NCBI GenBank assembly: GCA_025927855.1
Contig: JAICKN010000007.1
Coordinates: 1-37,641 of the forward strand
Origin: Terriglobales bacterium
GTDB lineage: Bacteria > Acidobacteriota > Terriglobia > Terriglobales > Acidobacteriaceae
Direction: 5' to 3'
Length of the DNA: 37,641 nt
Part shown: piece after piece, positions 27,249-37,468 of the stretch
How the letters are laid out: each line of letters begins with the position of its first letter
Position numbering within the stretch: the stretch's first letter is position 1
Position numbers and translations under genes: made by a program
The notes under the pieces: model-generated
Databases searched by the model: none
Told to the model about the DNA's origin: nothing
What the model saw: only the letters and a program-made list of their open reading frames with translations

Positions 27249-28664
27249 GTGACACAAAGGACTTGGCGCGCAAAACTCCGGTTTCTCGCGGCAGTTGGAA
27301 TCATGGTTGCGCTTGCGACGCTCTCTCAAGCGCGAGTGCAGCCGAGCAGCGGATTTGACCTTTTTTCGCCCCAGGAGGAAATTCAAGCGGGCCGACAGGC
27401 GGCAGGAGAAGTCGTGCGGCAACTCCCATTGCTTCCGGAACCAAGCGCGGTCACAAAATATATTCAGAAGCTCGGCCATGAACTGGCGTCCCACGCTCCG
27501 GGAGAGAAATGGCCTTACAGCTTTCGCGTGGTCAATCAAAAAGATATCAATGCCTTCGCGCTTCCGGGCGGGCCGATTTTCATCAACCTGGGCACGATAC
27601 AAGCGGCCGACAATGAGGCAGAGTTGGCCGGCGTGCTTGCGCATGAAATTTCCCACGTGGTGCAGCGGCATGGCACGCGTGCTGCCAGTAAGCAAATGGC
27701 GGCGGAGCTGCCCCTGGCGATTATCGGCAGCATGATGGGACGCAGCACTTTGTCACAGATGGCACAACTTGGAATTTCATTTGGAGTAGGCTCTTACTTT
27801 TTGAAAAATTCGCGGGAATCGGAATCGGAGGCGGACCTGCTGGGGACCGACATTATGTATGACACCGGCTTCAATCCCCATGCAATGGCGGATTTTTTCG
27901 CCAAGTTGGAGGCGCAGGATGGCAAGCAAGGATCCCTGGCGCAGTTCCTCAGCGATCATCCCAACCCCGGAAACCGAGCCAGCGCGGTCTCACAGGAAGT
28001 TTCGACTTTGCCGGCAAAAAAATACCGGCCAGACAGCGCCGACTTCCGAAAAATAAAAGAGCAGGTCGCGTCCCTCCACCCTATGACTGCAGAGCAAATC
28101 GCGGAGTGGCAGAAGGGCCATGCCACAACCTCACAACCTGCTTCCTTCCCAGGCAATGGAATTGCCCCGAGTACCGCGCTGAAGACCTTCGAACATGAAG
28201 GCTACAAAATTTCTTATCCTGAAAATTGGCGAGTGGTGGCCTCGCAAAACAAGGACAGTAACGGTTTTGCAGTCACGATTGCGCCCGCCAACGGAATTTC
28301 TAATGGCCAGCTCACCTACGGAGTGGTCATAGACCGTTATGCGCTTCCCTCGGCCAGCGTGGATATGGAAGATGCGGCCAACAAACTGATCCAATCGTTG
28401 AGCGAGGCGAATCCGGGGATGCGCGCCGCCGGAAGCGCCACGAACATTCGGGTGAATGGCAGGGAAGGAAAATCTGTGGATTTGATCGGCAACTCTCCGG
28501 AGAAAGCCGCAAACGGCAACACCCAGCAGGAGCGGGATTGGCTGGTAAGCATCCCGCGCGGAGATGGATCGCTGCTTTACTTTGTGTTCATCGCGCCGGC
28601 AAATAATTTCGATGCGCTCCGGCCGACATTTGAGCAAATGCTGCGCTCCGTGCAAGTGCACTAA
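27249..28664 (+). CDS. Secreted M48-family metalloprotease
   Basis: LAHEISHVVQRHG zinc motif, ESEADLLGTDIMYDTGFNP; GTG start 27249 with purine-rich RBS; signal peptide. Confidence 0.87.
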   Translation: MTQRTWRAKLRFLAAVGIMVALATLSQARVQPSSGFDLFSPQEEIQAGRQAAGEVVRQLPLLPEPSAVTKYIQKLGHELASHAPGEKWPYSFRVVNQKDINAFALPGGPIFINLGTIQAADNEAELAGVLAHEISHVVQRHGTRAASKQMAAELPLAIIGSMMGRSTLSQMAQLGISFGVGSYFLKNSRESESEADLLGTDIMYDTGFNPHAMADFFAKLEAQDGKQGSLAQFLSDHPNPGNRASAVSQEVSTLPAKKYRPDSADFRKIKEQVASLHPMTAEQIAEWQKGHATTSQPASFPGNGIAPSTALKTFEHEGYKISYPENWRVVASQNKDSNGFAVTIAPANGISNGQLTYGVVIDRYALPSASVDMEDAANKLIQSLSEANPGMRAAGSATNIRVNGREGKSVDLIGNSPEKAANGNTQQERDWLVSIPRGDGSLLYFVFIAPANNFDALRPTFEQMLRSVQVH

Positions 28665-28720
28665 GGCCTGCCGCTTCTCCCCTGTCTCGATCCTCGATGA
28701 AAAGAACAAAGCTAATCGTA

Positions 28721-28759
28721 TAGCTGTCTCTGCTAGCTGTCTCTGCTAGCTGTCTCTGA
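28721..28759. repeat. 13-bp tandem repeat x3
   Basis: TAGCTGTCTCTGC TAGCTGTCTCTGC TAGCTGTCTCTGA in the convergent M48/holB intergenic region. Confidence 0.9.
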
Positions 28760-28811
28760 GGCTTGCGCATAGCGTCGTTTATTGGGGCGAATGACACTCC
28801 CGATGACTGGC

Positions 28812-29924
28812 TTATGGCCGGAGTTCGCGGGTGCGTTCGAGCGCCAACGCGAATGAATCGAGAGAAAGCGAACGCATTAAATTCCGACGCATTCCGCGCT
28901 CTAGTTCCGCTAAGCGGTTCGCCGCGTTTTCAATCCAGTCCATGTCTGCGAGGGCAGCCAGTTTCTTAAGCTCGGTTTGAATATCAACGTTCCTCACTAA
29001 CTCCGGCGCATTGGAGTTGATCCGCATAATATCTTCCAGCAATGAGTAAATCGTATGAAGCAGGCTGTCCATTTTCTCGCGGCCTTCTGCTCCTGCGCGG
29101 AAGCTTTCGGTCAGTTTGAAAAGCTCGCTGTGGTCTCCGCCCTGGAGCGCCGAGCCCAAAATTGAGATTGCCTGGGAACGCGCAGAAACGTAGGCAGCAA
29201 CATCGAAGCTGCGGGAGCGGCCTACTGCTCCATCGCTCAGGCGTGCGACAAGAGAGCGCTGTTGCGGCTTCCATTCGGGACGATGCTTTGCCAGATCGCG
29301 TTCGATCTCTTCCAGCGGCAAAGCGGCCAGCGAAATAATCATGGAACGGGAACGAATGGTAGGCAGAAGCTCTCCGGCATTTTCCGTAAGGATGAAAATC
29401 GTGGCGAAATCCGGAGGCTCCTCCAGAACTTTCAACAGAGAATTGGCGGCTTCTTTAATAAAAGAAGAATCGGTAAAGATGTAAACCCGCTCTTTCGCCT
29501 CAGCCGGCCGGAAGTGGATGGTCTCGATGACGCGGCGCACCTGGTCCACCTTGATCATTAACTGCGGCGGATCGGGAGGAATAATCAGCACGTCGGGATG
29601 GGTCTGGACCAATAACCTGGTTTCTTTCTTATCGGTTTCGCGCAACGCTTCGCGCGCGTCTGCTGCTTCTTGGCAGCGCGCTCCAAGATCGCGGGCCTGC
29701 GCGATGCGCATGCAATTCGAGCATCGGCCGCAGAAATCAGGCAGACCATCGCTGGTGGCAGTTTCCAGGCAATTCATCGCCTGGGTCAGCATCAGCGAAA
29801 GAGTGTATTTTCCCGATCCATGCGGGCCGCGTAAAACTACGGCCTGCGGAAAGCGGTTGCGGGCCAGCATGTCGCGCAAGCGATGGACTACGTCCGCATT
29901 GCCGTGAAAATCCTGAAAAGACAT
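28812..29924 (-). CDS. holB: DNA polymerase III subunit delta'
   Basis: AVVLRGPHGSGKYTLSLMLTQAMNC, Zn module CGRCSNCMRIAQ, 'SLLKVLEEPPDFATIFILTENAGELLPTIRSRS'. Confidence 0.88.
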   Translation of the reverse strand: MSFQDFHGNADVVHRLRDMLARNRFPQAVVLRGPHGSGKYTLSLMLTQAMNCLETATSDGLPDFCGRCSNCMRIAQARDLGARCQEAADAREALRETDKKETRLLVQTHPDVLIIPPDPPQLMIKVDQVRRVIETIHFRPAEAKERVYIFTDSSFIKEAANSLLKVLEEPPDFATIFILTENAGELLPTIRSRSMIISLAALPLEEIERDLAKHRPEWKPQQRSLVARLSDGAVGRSRSFDVAAYVSARSQAISILGSALQGGDHSELFKLTESFRAGAEGREKMDSLLHTIYSLLEDIMRINSNAPELVRNVDIQTELKKLAALADMDWIENAANRLAELERGMRRNLMRSLSLDSFALALERTRELRP

Positions 29925-29927
29925 TCC

Positions 29928-30626
29928 TCAACCCTTCAACTTTTTCCGCACTGCTTGCATCACGCGCTCATGTGTTTCTGCAATCGTCCCCCGCGCATCT
30001 ACCAGCGCCACCCGGCGCGGCTCCCGCCTGGCAATCGCCAAATACGAATCGCGCACCCGCGTGAAAAATGCCCGGCTCTCGCGCTCGAAACGGTTCTCAT
30101 CGCTGCTTTTATTCTCCGCGCTTTCACTAGCCTGGTTGCGCCGGCGCGCTCGCGCCACGCTGGCAGCGACGTCGGAATCCATCAGGATTGTGACGTCTGG
30201 CTGAAGATCGCCACAGACAATGCGGTGCAGCTCCAGAACAATCTTGCTGCCGAGTTCCCTGCCGCCGCCTTGATAGGCTTCCGTGGAGTCGGTAAAGCGG
30301 TCGCACAATACCAGCTTTCCCGCCTCCAGAGCGGGTTCGATTACTTCACGAATGTGCTGCGCGCGCGCGGCGAACATCAGGGTAAGTTCCGCCATCGGCG
30401 CAAGTGAGCGGGTGGCGCTATCGAGCAAAATACCGCGGATTTTTTCGGCCAGCGGCGTGCCGCCCGGTTCACGCGTCACTACTACCGTGGATCCTTCTGC
30501 GCGCAACGCCCCTGCCAGCTTCTCCAACTGCGTGCTCTTTCCCGAACCGTCGAGCCCTTCAAAGGTAATGAATTTTCCACGCTTAGAATGGGTAGGCACC
30601 GGGTCATCATAACAAAGCTGGCGCAC
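29928..30626 (-). CDS. tmk: Thymidylate kinase
   Basis: FITFEGLDGSGKSTQ P-loop, TREPGGTPLAEKIR, LCDRFTDSTEAYQGGGR; 3 nt from holB. Confidence 0.93.
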   Translation of the reverse strand: MRQLCYDDPVPTHSKRGKFITFEGLDGSGKSTQLEKLAGALRAEGSTVVVTREPGGTPLAEKIRGILLDSATRSLAPMAELTLMFAARAQHIREVIEPALEAGKLVLCDRFTDSTEAYQGGGRELGSKIVLELHRIVCGDLQPDVTILMDSDVAASVARARRRNQASESAENKSSDENRFERESRAFFTRVRDSYLAIARREPRRVALVDARGTIAETHERVMQAVRKKLKG

Positions 30627-30714
30627 CGCATGATTTGCTTGCAGTTCCGGGTCCGCTGGTATATTGAAACTCTAGCTGCCCCATGGAGCATCTTCAGTCC
30701 GCAAGGAGCCCTGC

Positions 30715-32649
30715 ATGAAAGTCCTGTCTTGTCCGGCATTCAAAAGAGCGGCATTATTTTTTTTCATCTTTATTTACATCCCTTCTATTTCCCTCCCGGT
30801 TATGGCAAAAGAAAGACGGGCGGCGAACCCAGCTATCTCCGCGAAATCCGCTCCAGCAACCATCACGCTGGCGGTGGATGCAACCAATGCTCCGCGAAAA
30901 ATTATTCATGCGCGGCTTAATATTCCCGCCGCCCCCGGCACGCTTACATTGTTATATCCAAAATGGATTCCCGGGGAACACGGCCCAACCGGCCCAATCA
31001 CGCAACTTGCAGGATTGGAATTTCGAGCCAATGGAAAAACGCTGCCGTGGCGGCGTGATCTTTCTGACGGCTGGACTTTTCATGTAGAAGTTCCGGCGGG
31101 CGCAACCAGCGTGGAAGCATCCCTTGACTACATGTCCCCGACGGAAGAAGGAATTTATACGGGCGGCCCCTCCGCCACCGACAAGCTCGCGGTGCTCAAC
31201 TGGAACACATTGCTTCTCTACCCCGCCGGATTCTCCAGCGATCAACTCCATTACCAGGCCAGCTTGCGTCTGCCGAAAGGATGGAAATTTGCAACTTCGC
31301 TTCCTCTCGCCTCGCAAGAAAATCAGGATCTCGCCTTCAAGCCAGAATCGCTGACCATGCTGGTAGATTCTCCTGTAGCCATCGGCGAATATATGCGGAC
31401 TGTCTCCCTGGCGGAGAACCCTCATCAGGAATTGGATATTACCGCTGACAGCGCGGCGGCGCTCAACGCGCCGGACGATGTGCTTGATCACTACAAATCT
31501 CTCACTGAGCAGGCATATAAGCTGTTTGGAGTACAGCATTTTCGTGATTACCATTTCCTCTTCACGCTGAGTGACAATGTCGCACACTTCGGCCTTGAGC
31601 ATCATGAATCGAATGACAGCCGGATTTGGGAGGATGGGCTGACCGATCCCTCCGCTATCCTGCTCTCCGCCGGGCTTCTTCCCCATGAATACGTGCACTC
31701 CTGGAACGGAAAGTACCGGCGACCTGCTGATTTGACCACTCCTGATTACGAAGTGCCCATGAAAACCGATCTTTTGTGGGTGTATGAAGGACTCACATCG
31801 TATCTGGGCGATGTCTTGAGCGCGCGCAGCGGATTGCGCACTCCGGAACAGTATCGTGATGAACTGGCCTCGATTGCCGCGAACCTCGATCATCGCTCAG
31901 GACGCGTGTGGCGGAACCTGCAAGATACCGCTGACGGCGTTCCATGGATTCAGAATGCACCGGACGAATGGACCTCATGGCGTCGCGATCTCGATTACTA
32001 CGATGAAGACGTTCTCAACTGGCTTTGGGTAGATACGATCATTCGCCAGCAAAGCCACGGACAAAAAAACCTCGATGATTTTTGCCGCTCATTTTATGGC
32101 GGCGCAAATGGCGATGCTGAAGTCGTCAAGACCTACACCTTCGATGACATTGTGGACGCGCTCAACCAGATTGTTCCCTATGACTGGCGCGGATTCTGGA
32201 CGGAACGCCTCACCAACCATGGCCCGGGCGCTCCTCTTGGCGGAGTGGAAAACAGCGGCTGGACATTGACCTACGACAGTTCGCGTACAGGCCAGATCCG
32301 CGCATGGGAATCCATTCACCGTGAAATCAACGCCGAATATTCCATCGGTCTGCTGTTGAAAGACGACGGCACAATCGTTGACACAGTAGAAAACATGATG
32401 GCGGCAAAAGCCGGCATTGGCCCGGGAATGAAAATTATTGCAGTGAACGGACGACGCTTTACTCCGGGAATTTTCCGCATCGCCCTGGCGGAAGGCGTGA
32501 ACAGTCCGCAGCCGTTACAACTGCTCGTCGAAAACACGGATTACTTCACCACGTACAAGCTCAATTATCACGAGGGAGAACAATATCCGCACCTGACGAG
32601 GAATGATTCCAAGCCCGATGTTTTGGGAGACATTATCAAACCTCTGTGA
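30715..32649 (+). CDS. Secreted M61 glycyl aminopeptidase-like protease with C-terminal PDZ-like region
   Basis: HEYVHSWNGKYRRP zinc motif, LLWVYEGLTSYLG, N-terminal M61 domain. Confidence 0.88.
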   Translation: MKVLSCPAFKRAALFFFIFIYIPSISLPVMAKERRAANPAISAKSAPATITLAVDATNAPRKIIHARLNIPAAPGTLTLLYPKWIPGEHGPTGPITQLAGLEFRANGKTLPWRRDLSDGWTFHVEVPAGATSVEASLDYMSPTEEGIYTGGPSATDKLAVLNWNTLLLYPAGFSSDQLHYQASLRLPKGWKFATSLPLASQENQDLAFKPESLTMLVDSPVAIGEYMRTVSLAENPHQELDITADSAAALNAPDDVLDHYKSLTEQAYKLFGVQHFRDYHFLFTLSDNVAHFGLEHHESNDSRIWEDGLTDPSAILLSAGLLPHEYVHSWNGKYRRPADLTTPDYEVPMKTDLLWVYEGLTSYLGDVLSARSGLRTPEQYRDELASIAANLDHRSGRVWRNLQDTADGVPWIQNAPDEWTSWRRDLDYYDEDVLNWLWVDTIIRQQSHGQKNLDDFCRSFYGGANGDAEVVKTYTFDDIVDALNQIVPYDWRGFWTERLTNHGPGAPLGGVENSGWTLTYDSSRTGQIRAWESIHREINAEYSIGLLLKDDGTIVDTVENMMAAKAGIGPGMKIIAVNGRRFTPGIFRIALAEGVNSPQPLQLLVENTDYFTTYKLNYHEGEQYPHLTRNDSKPDVLGDIIKPL

Positions 32650-32679
32650 TTCTGACAGTGGCGCGTTTTAAAAACGAGG

Positions 32680-33426
32680 TCAGGAATCGGCCGTGATTCC
32701 TGCGAATAAATCCGTCTCGCGCTCCAGCGTACCAACTTTGGCGGACGCTGCCAGGTGAAACAGCTCGCAAGTTCCGCGCCTGCGAATATTTTCTTCGAAC
32801 ATCTTCCAGAGTGGAGACTGGCTGGTGTGCGCTTTGAAAGCGGCGATTTTGGTTTCCAGGTGTTCTCCAATTTCAATGATGGCAGTTGCCGGCGGAGGAG
32901 TGACCGGAGGCCTTCCCGGAATTGCGAAATTTGAAGTTGAGTAATAAAGCTTCTGCGCGCGGTGCGGGGCTCTACCATTTGCTAACTGATCGGGAAAGCG
33001 GTTCTCGCGCCCTGCCCATTGGAAGGCCAGCGATGCAAACACCCCTGCCATCGAATGGTCGGTATGTCCCGTGACCCCACCTTCCGGGCCAAACGTCATA
33101 AGCACGTGCGGGCGGAAATCGCGAATGTGCTGCGTCAAATCGCAGACCACGCGGTACAAGTCCTGGCGGTGGAGCTTGCCATCGGGGTAATCCAGCACGA
33201 TGCCCTTGTTTACTTTGAGAATTTCGCAGGAAGCAGCGAACTCCTTTCGCCGCATGGCAGCCAATTCGTCATCGCTTTTTGCCCCACCGCGATTTGTAGC
33301 CGCCTGCCCCGGAGTCAAGCAAACAACGCAAGTTTCCATACCTTTTTCCCGGTACAAACGCAGCGTACCGCCAAAGCCTCCGGCCTCATCATCCGGATGT
33401 GCGGTAATACACATTAGTCGAAGCAT
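32680..33426 (-). CDS. PIG-L/LmbE family deacetylase
   Basis: MCITAHPDDEAGGFGGTL and TGHTDHSMAG motifs. Confidence 0.88.
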   Translation of the reverse strand: MLRLMCITAHPDDEAGGFGGTLRLYREKGMETCVVCLTPGQAATNRGGAKSDDELAAMRRKEFAASCEILKVNKGIVLDYPDGKLHRQDLYRVVCDLTQHIRDFRPHVLMTFGPEGGVTGHTDHSMAGVFASLAFQWAGRENRFPDQLANGRAPHRAQKLYYSTSNFAIPGRPPVTPPPATAIIEIGEHLETKIAAFKAHTSQSPLWKMFEENIRRRGTCELFHLAASAKVGTLERETDLFAGITADS

Positions 33427-33494
33427 GAAATCATTCTAACGTGGAGAAATGCCGGAACACATGCAAGAGATAAGCAGAAAACATGCGAGGCGCT

Positions 33495-34709
33495 TCAGTC
33501 GAGGTTTTCAAAGATTCCGGCGGCACCCATGCCGCCGCCCACGCACATTGTGACCATGCCATAACGCGCCTTGCGCCGCTTCATCTCACGCAGAATCGTC
33601 GCAGTCAGCTTCGCTCCGGTACAACCAAGAGGATGGCCGAGAGCAATGGCGCCGCCATTCGGATTCAGGCGATCCGGGTCGAGACCTGCTTCGCGGATCA
33701 CGGCCAACGCTTGCACTGCAAAAGCTTCGTTCAACTCAATGACGCCGATTTCGGAAAGCTTGAGTCCGGCGAGCTTTAGGGCTTTAGAAATTGCAAATAC
33801 CGGGCCGAGCCCCATCTCTTCTGGTTTGTATCCTGCAGTTGCGAACGCAATATAGCGGGCGAGCGGCTTGATTCCAAGTTGAGCGGCCCTCTCAGCAGAC
33901 ATCATCACGGCAGCAGCCGCTCCATCCGACATTTGCGAAGAATTCCCCGCAGTCACCGCGCCTTTAACGTGGAATGCAGGCTTGAGCGCCGCAAGAGCTT
34001 CCATGGATGTATCGGCGCGTGGGCCTTCATCCACAGTCAGATATGTTTCCATTTTCGTAGAGAGGCCAGCATCCTTCCTGTTATTCCGATCCGCTTGAGC
34101 CAACGGCTGACTCAGCGGCACGGGGACAATTTCATCGGCAAACTTACCTGATTGCGCCGCGGCCAACGCCTTCTGGTGACTTTTCAAGGCAAATTCATCC
34201 GCTTCTTCGCGGGTAATGCCGAAGCGCTGCGCAAGGCGTTCCGCGGTTAAGCCCATGGAGAGATATGTTCCCGGTGCGTGTTCCACCAGCCATGGGTTGG
34301 GAGAAAATTTATGCCCCGCCATTGGAACCATGGACATGGATTCGGTGCCACCCGCAATAATAATTTCTGCGCTTCCACACAGAATGCGCTCGGCGGCCAA
34401 GGCAATGGCCTGCAATCCGGAAGAACAAAACCGGTTGATGGTAAAGGCGGAAACTTCGTTCGGCAGCCCGGCTCGGAGCGCGGCAATGCGGGCGACGTTC
34501 ATTCCCTGCTCAGCCTCGGGCATAGCGCAGCCGAGGATTACGTCGTCAATTTCGTTTTGCAATGCAGATGAGGCAAGCTGGGGCACTCGTTCGAGAGTGC
34601 CTTTGATGGCAAACGCCGCTAGTTCGTCCGGCCGCGTAGAGCGCAGGCTTCCCTTGAAAGCACGCCCAACTGGAGTACGAACTGACGAAACCAAAACCGC
34701 TTCAGGCAT
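33495..34709 (-). CDS. Acetyl-CoA acyltransferase (thiolase)
   Basis: [12 protein letters not shown] active Cys region, [31 protein letters not shown]. Confidence 0.93.
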   Translation of the reverse strand: MPEAVLVSSVRTPVGRAFKGSLRSTRPDELAAFAIKGTLERVPQLASSALQNEIDDVILGCAMPEAEQGMNVARIAALRAGLPNEVSAFTINRFCSSGLQAIALAAERILCGSAEIIIAGGTESMSMVPMAGHKFSPNPWLVEHAPGTYLSMGLTAERLAQRFGITREEADEFALKSHQKALAAAQSGKFADEIVPVPLSQPLAQADRNNRKDAGLSTKMETYLTVDEGPRADTSMEALAALKPAFHVKGAVTAGNSSQMSDGAAAAVMMSAERAAQLGIKPLARYIAFATAGYKPEEMGLGPVFAISKALKLAGLKLSEIGVIELNEAFAVQALAVIREAGLDPDRLNPNGGAIALGHPLGCTGAKLTATILREMKRRKARYGMVTMCVGGGMGAAGIFENLD

Positions 34710-34731
34710 GACAACTCCAGATATCTGTTTC

Positions 34732-34765
34732 TGACCGTCCGGTCTAATGATCGGCGATCCCGATC
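34732..34765. promoter_or_regulatory. Two adjacent dyads in the HAD-thiolase intercistronic gap
   Basis: GACCG-TC-CGGTC (34733-34744) and GATCGG-CGATC-CCGATC (34749-34765). Confidence 0.4.
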
Positions 34766-34772
34766 GCAGATC

Positions 34773-37244
34773 CTAATTCCGCAACGGCTTCCCTGTTTTC
34801 AACGTGTGTTGAATACGCTCTTGCGTCTTGCGCTCTCCGCAGAGTGATTTGAATGCTTCGCGTTCCAAGTCCAGCATGTATTGCTCACTGATCGCGCTGC
34901 CGGGAGTAATATTTCCGCCGCAAAGCACCTCCGCGATTTTTCCCGCCAGCTTCATTTCATACTCTGTAATATAGCCGCCCTCGTGCATGAGATATGCGCC
35001 CAGCTTAAGAGTGGCGAGGATATTTTCGCCGGGCGCGGGAATATCGTTGCATTCCGCAGGCGGCTCATAACCGGTCCGCAGCAGAGACAGAGCGCAAGCT
35101 TTGGCATCGCTCAGAACGCGTTCGCGGTTCATGGTGATTTCATCGCTGTCGCTCACAAAGCCGAGCGAGCGCGCATGCACCGCCGAAGTTGAAACTTTTG
35201 CCATGGCAATTGTTTCAAATGCGCGCTTCATTGCATCCAGAAGTTCCACGGAATTTATCAATACGGCATTGCTTTGGCCAGCCCGGGTTGTTCCATGGCT
35301 CCCGCTCGCGCTAGCAATGGCACGCAGCAGCATCTCCTTGCACCCGCCGCCGGCCGGGAGAAGCCCCACTCCGGCTTCCACCAAACCTGTATAGAGTTCA
35401 GCATGAGGCTGGCGCACCGCAGCATGCAGTGACATCTCGCATCCGCCGCCCAGCGTCAGGCCGAATGGCGCAATCACCACGGGCTTGGGAGAAAACTTGA
35501 TGGCCTGGGTCATTGCCTGGAACTGCCGGACCATCAGGTCTATCTCATCCCACTCCTCTCCCTGTGCTGAAAGCAGCAGCATGACCAGGTTCGCGCCCGC
35601 CGAAAAATTCGCGGCATCGTTACCAATCACAAACGCGTCAAAGCTGCTCCCAATGCCATTTCCATTCCCTTGCGGAACCAACGTTTGAGCAAGCAGCGAA
35701 ACGATATCGCCCCCAAGAAGATTCATCTTGGAGTGGAACTCGATGCAGCCGACGCCGTCGCCCATATCCACCAGAGATGCGCTGGCATTACTTGCGACTA
35801 CTCCATTTCTTCTTTTGAGCACCGTTACTGTCAGTGTGCCCGGAGGAAGGTGCTCGGGCTTATAGCTTGCGCTTGCGAAGTCGAAGTACGCACGTCCTGA
35901 GGTCGCGTTTGGATCATCTCCGTACCAGGATTTTTGTCCGGATGCCAGGACCTTTTGTACGTTTTCAGATTGCCGCTGTTCTGGGGAGAAGCGCGCGACG
36001 GTGTTTTCAACTCCAGCGGTATCCCACAATTCAAATGGGCCGAGCTCCCAATTAAATCCCAGCCGCATGGCACGGTCCATTTCGACGATGGAGTCTGCCG
36101 CTTCAGGAACAAGGGCAACCGAATAAATCCACAGATCGGAAAGCATGCGCCATAGAAACTCGCTTTCTTTCGGCCTCTTCAGATGAGCACTTTCGCCGCG
36201 CGAGGCATTTGGGAAAAGGACCGTCCTTACTCGCTCCCGTAGATTCTCAATATTTTTTGCCAATTCGAGCACGGAAAATTTCGGTTTATTACTCGGATGG
36301 TATTCGAGGGTCTTCCAGTCAAGTGCCAGTATTTCATCTTCCCCCGAGCCAGTTCGTACCTTTTTATAAAAACCGCCGCCCGTTTTGTCTCCCAGCCATC
36401 GGCGTTGCAGCATCTCTTTGTAAAAGTCGGGCAGTGGATCGCACGTCGCCGGTCCAGCCGGTTGCTCTGCTGAAAATGTATTCCTTGCCACGTGGCCCAA
36501 AACATCGAGTCCAACCAGATCAAGGGTACGGAAAGTGGCCGAGCGCGGCCAGCCGATGATCGGGCCCGTCAACGCGTCCACTTCTTCAATGCTCAAGTCC
36601 ATTTGCTGCATCAGCCGCATGATGTTGAGCAGGGAAAAAACACCAATTCGATTGGCAATGAAGTTGGGGGTATCTTTGGCGAACACTACGCCCTTGCCCA
36701 GGCGCACATCGCAAAACCACGCTACCGCGTCTACTAAATTGCCGTCGGTATCCGGTGCGGGAATAATCTCCACCAGACGCATATAGCGCGGCGGATTAAA
36801 AAAATGCGTGCCGAACCATGAGCGTCGAAATTCTTCGGAAAATCCCTCGGCAATCTTGCTTACCGGAAGTCCGCTGGTGTTTGTGGTAATGATGGTTCCC
36901 TGCTTACGGACTGCCTCTACACGCGTCAACAGCGCGCGCTTAATTGAGAGGTCCTCCACAACCGCTTCGACGATCCAATCAACCTGGGCAAGGCTGGATA
37001 AATCATCGTCGAAATTTCCGACGGTTACCAATTGGGCGAAAGAAGGATCGAAAAGAGCGGCGGGCTTGGACTTAATCACCGCTTCCAACCGGGCGGCTGC
37101 GACATTTGTAGGAGGCACGTCGAGCAAGAGGCAAGGCACACCGGCATTACCAAAGTGCGCGGCGATGCGCGCGCCCATGGTTCCAGCGCCGAGCACAGCG
37201 GCTTTATGAATTCGCTTCACGGAATATGGCCTGCCCGGATGCAA
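34773..37244 (-). CDS. 3-hydroxyacyl-CoA dehydrogenase / enoyl-CoA hydratase fusion
   Basis: N-terminal AAVLGAGTMGARIAAHFGNAG and HFFNPPRYMRLVEIIP; C-terminal crotonase 'APFGLTLGGGCEMSLHAAVRQPHAELYTGLVEAGVGLLPAGGGCKEM'. Confidence 0.92.
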   Translation of the reverse strand: MHPGRPYSVKRIHKAAVLGAGTMGARIAAHFGNAGVPCLLLDVPPTNVAAARLEAVIKSKPAALFDPSFAQLVTVGNFDDDLSSLAQVDWIVEAVVEDLSIKRALLTRVEAVRKQGTIITTNTSGLPVSKIAEGFSEEFRRSWFGTHFFNPPRYMRLVEIIPAPDTDGNLVDAVAWFCDVRLGKGVVFAKDTPNFIANRIGVFSLLNIMRLMQQMDLSIEEVDALTGPIIGWPRSATFRTLDLVGLDVLGHVARNTFSAEQPAGPATCDPLPDFYKEMLQRRWLGDKTGGGFYKKVRTGSGEDEILALDWKTLEYHPSNKPKFSVLELAKNIENLRERVRTVLFPNASRGESAHLKRPKESEFLWRMLSDLWIYSVALVPEAADSIVEMDRAMRLGFNWELGPFELWDTAGVENTVARFSPEQRQSENVQKVLASGQKSWYGDDPNATSGRAYFDFASASYKPEHLPPGTLTVTVLKRRNGVVASNASASLVDMGDGVGCIEFHSKMNLLGGDIVSLLAQTLVPQGNGNGIGSSFDAFVIGNDAANFSAGANLVMLLLSAQGEEWDEIDLMVRQFQAMTQAIKFSPKPVVIAPFGLTLGGGCEMSLHAAVRQPHAELYTGLVEAGVGLLPAGGGCKEMLLRAIASASGSHGTTRAGQSNAVLINSVELLDAMKRAFETIAMAKVSTSAVHARSLGFVSDSDEITMNRERVLSDAKACALSLLRTGYEPPAECNDIPAPGENILATLKLGAYLMHEGGYITEYEMKLAGKIAEVLCGGNITPGSAISEQYMLDLEREAFKSLCGERKTQERIQHTLKTGKPLRN

Positions 37245-37405
37245 GAACTTACGAATCTTCCAGTTACGCAGGCAGAATATCGTGAGCCGCAGGGATTGTC
37301 ATTCCAGATAGCTCCACGAAGTGATAGAAAATCTGGTCCTCGCATCCAACCTGTGCGGCAGAATTTGTATCTTTGTCTAGGAAAGTAGTAATATGTTGAG
37401 GCCTC

Positions 37406-37468
37406 ATGATTCGCAATTCCTACTGTCGCGCTTGTTGTTGCCCCTGTTGTAGCACCATTCTCTTCTAG
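37406..37468 (+). CDS. Candidate poly-cysteine leader peptide (20 aa)
   Basis: ATG ATT CGC AAT TCC TAC TGT CGC GCT TGT TGT TGC CCC TGT TGT AGC ACC ATT CTC TTC TAG = MIRNSYCRACCCPCCSTILF*; GAGG at 37398-37401; 83 nt upstream of the sat start. Confidence 0.7.
   Translation: MIRNSYCRACCCPCCSTILF

Noticed and set aside
30952-31893. 313-aa minus-strand ORF
   Set aside because: Antisense to the M61 protease, which has a clear zinc motif.
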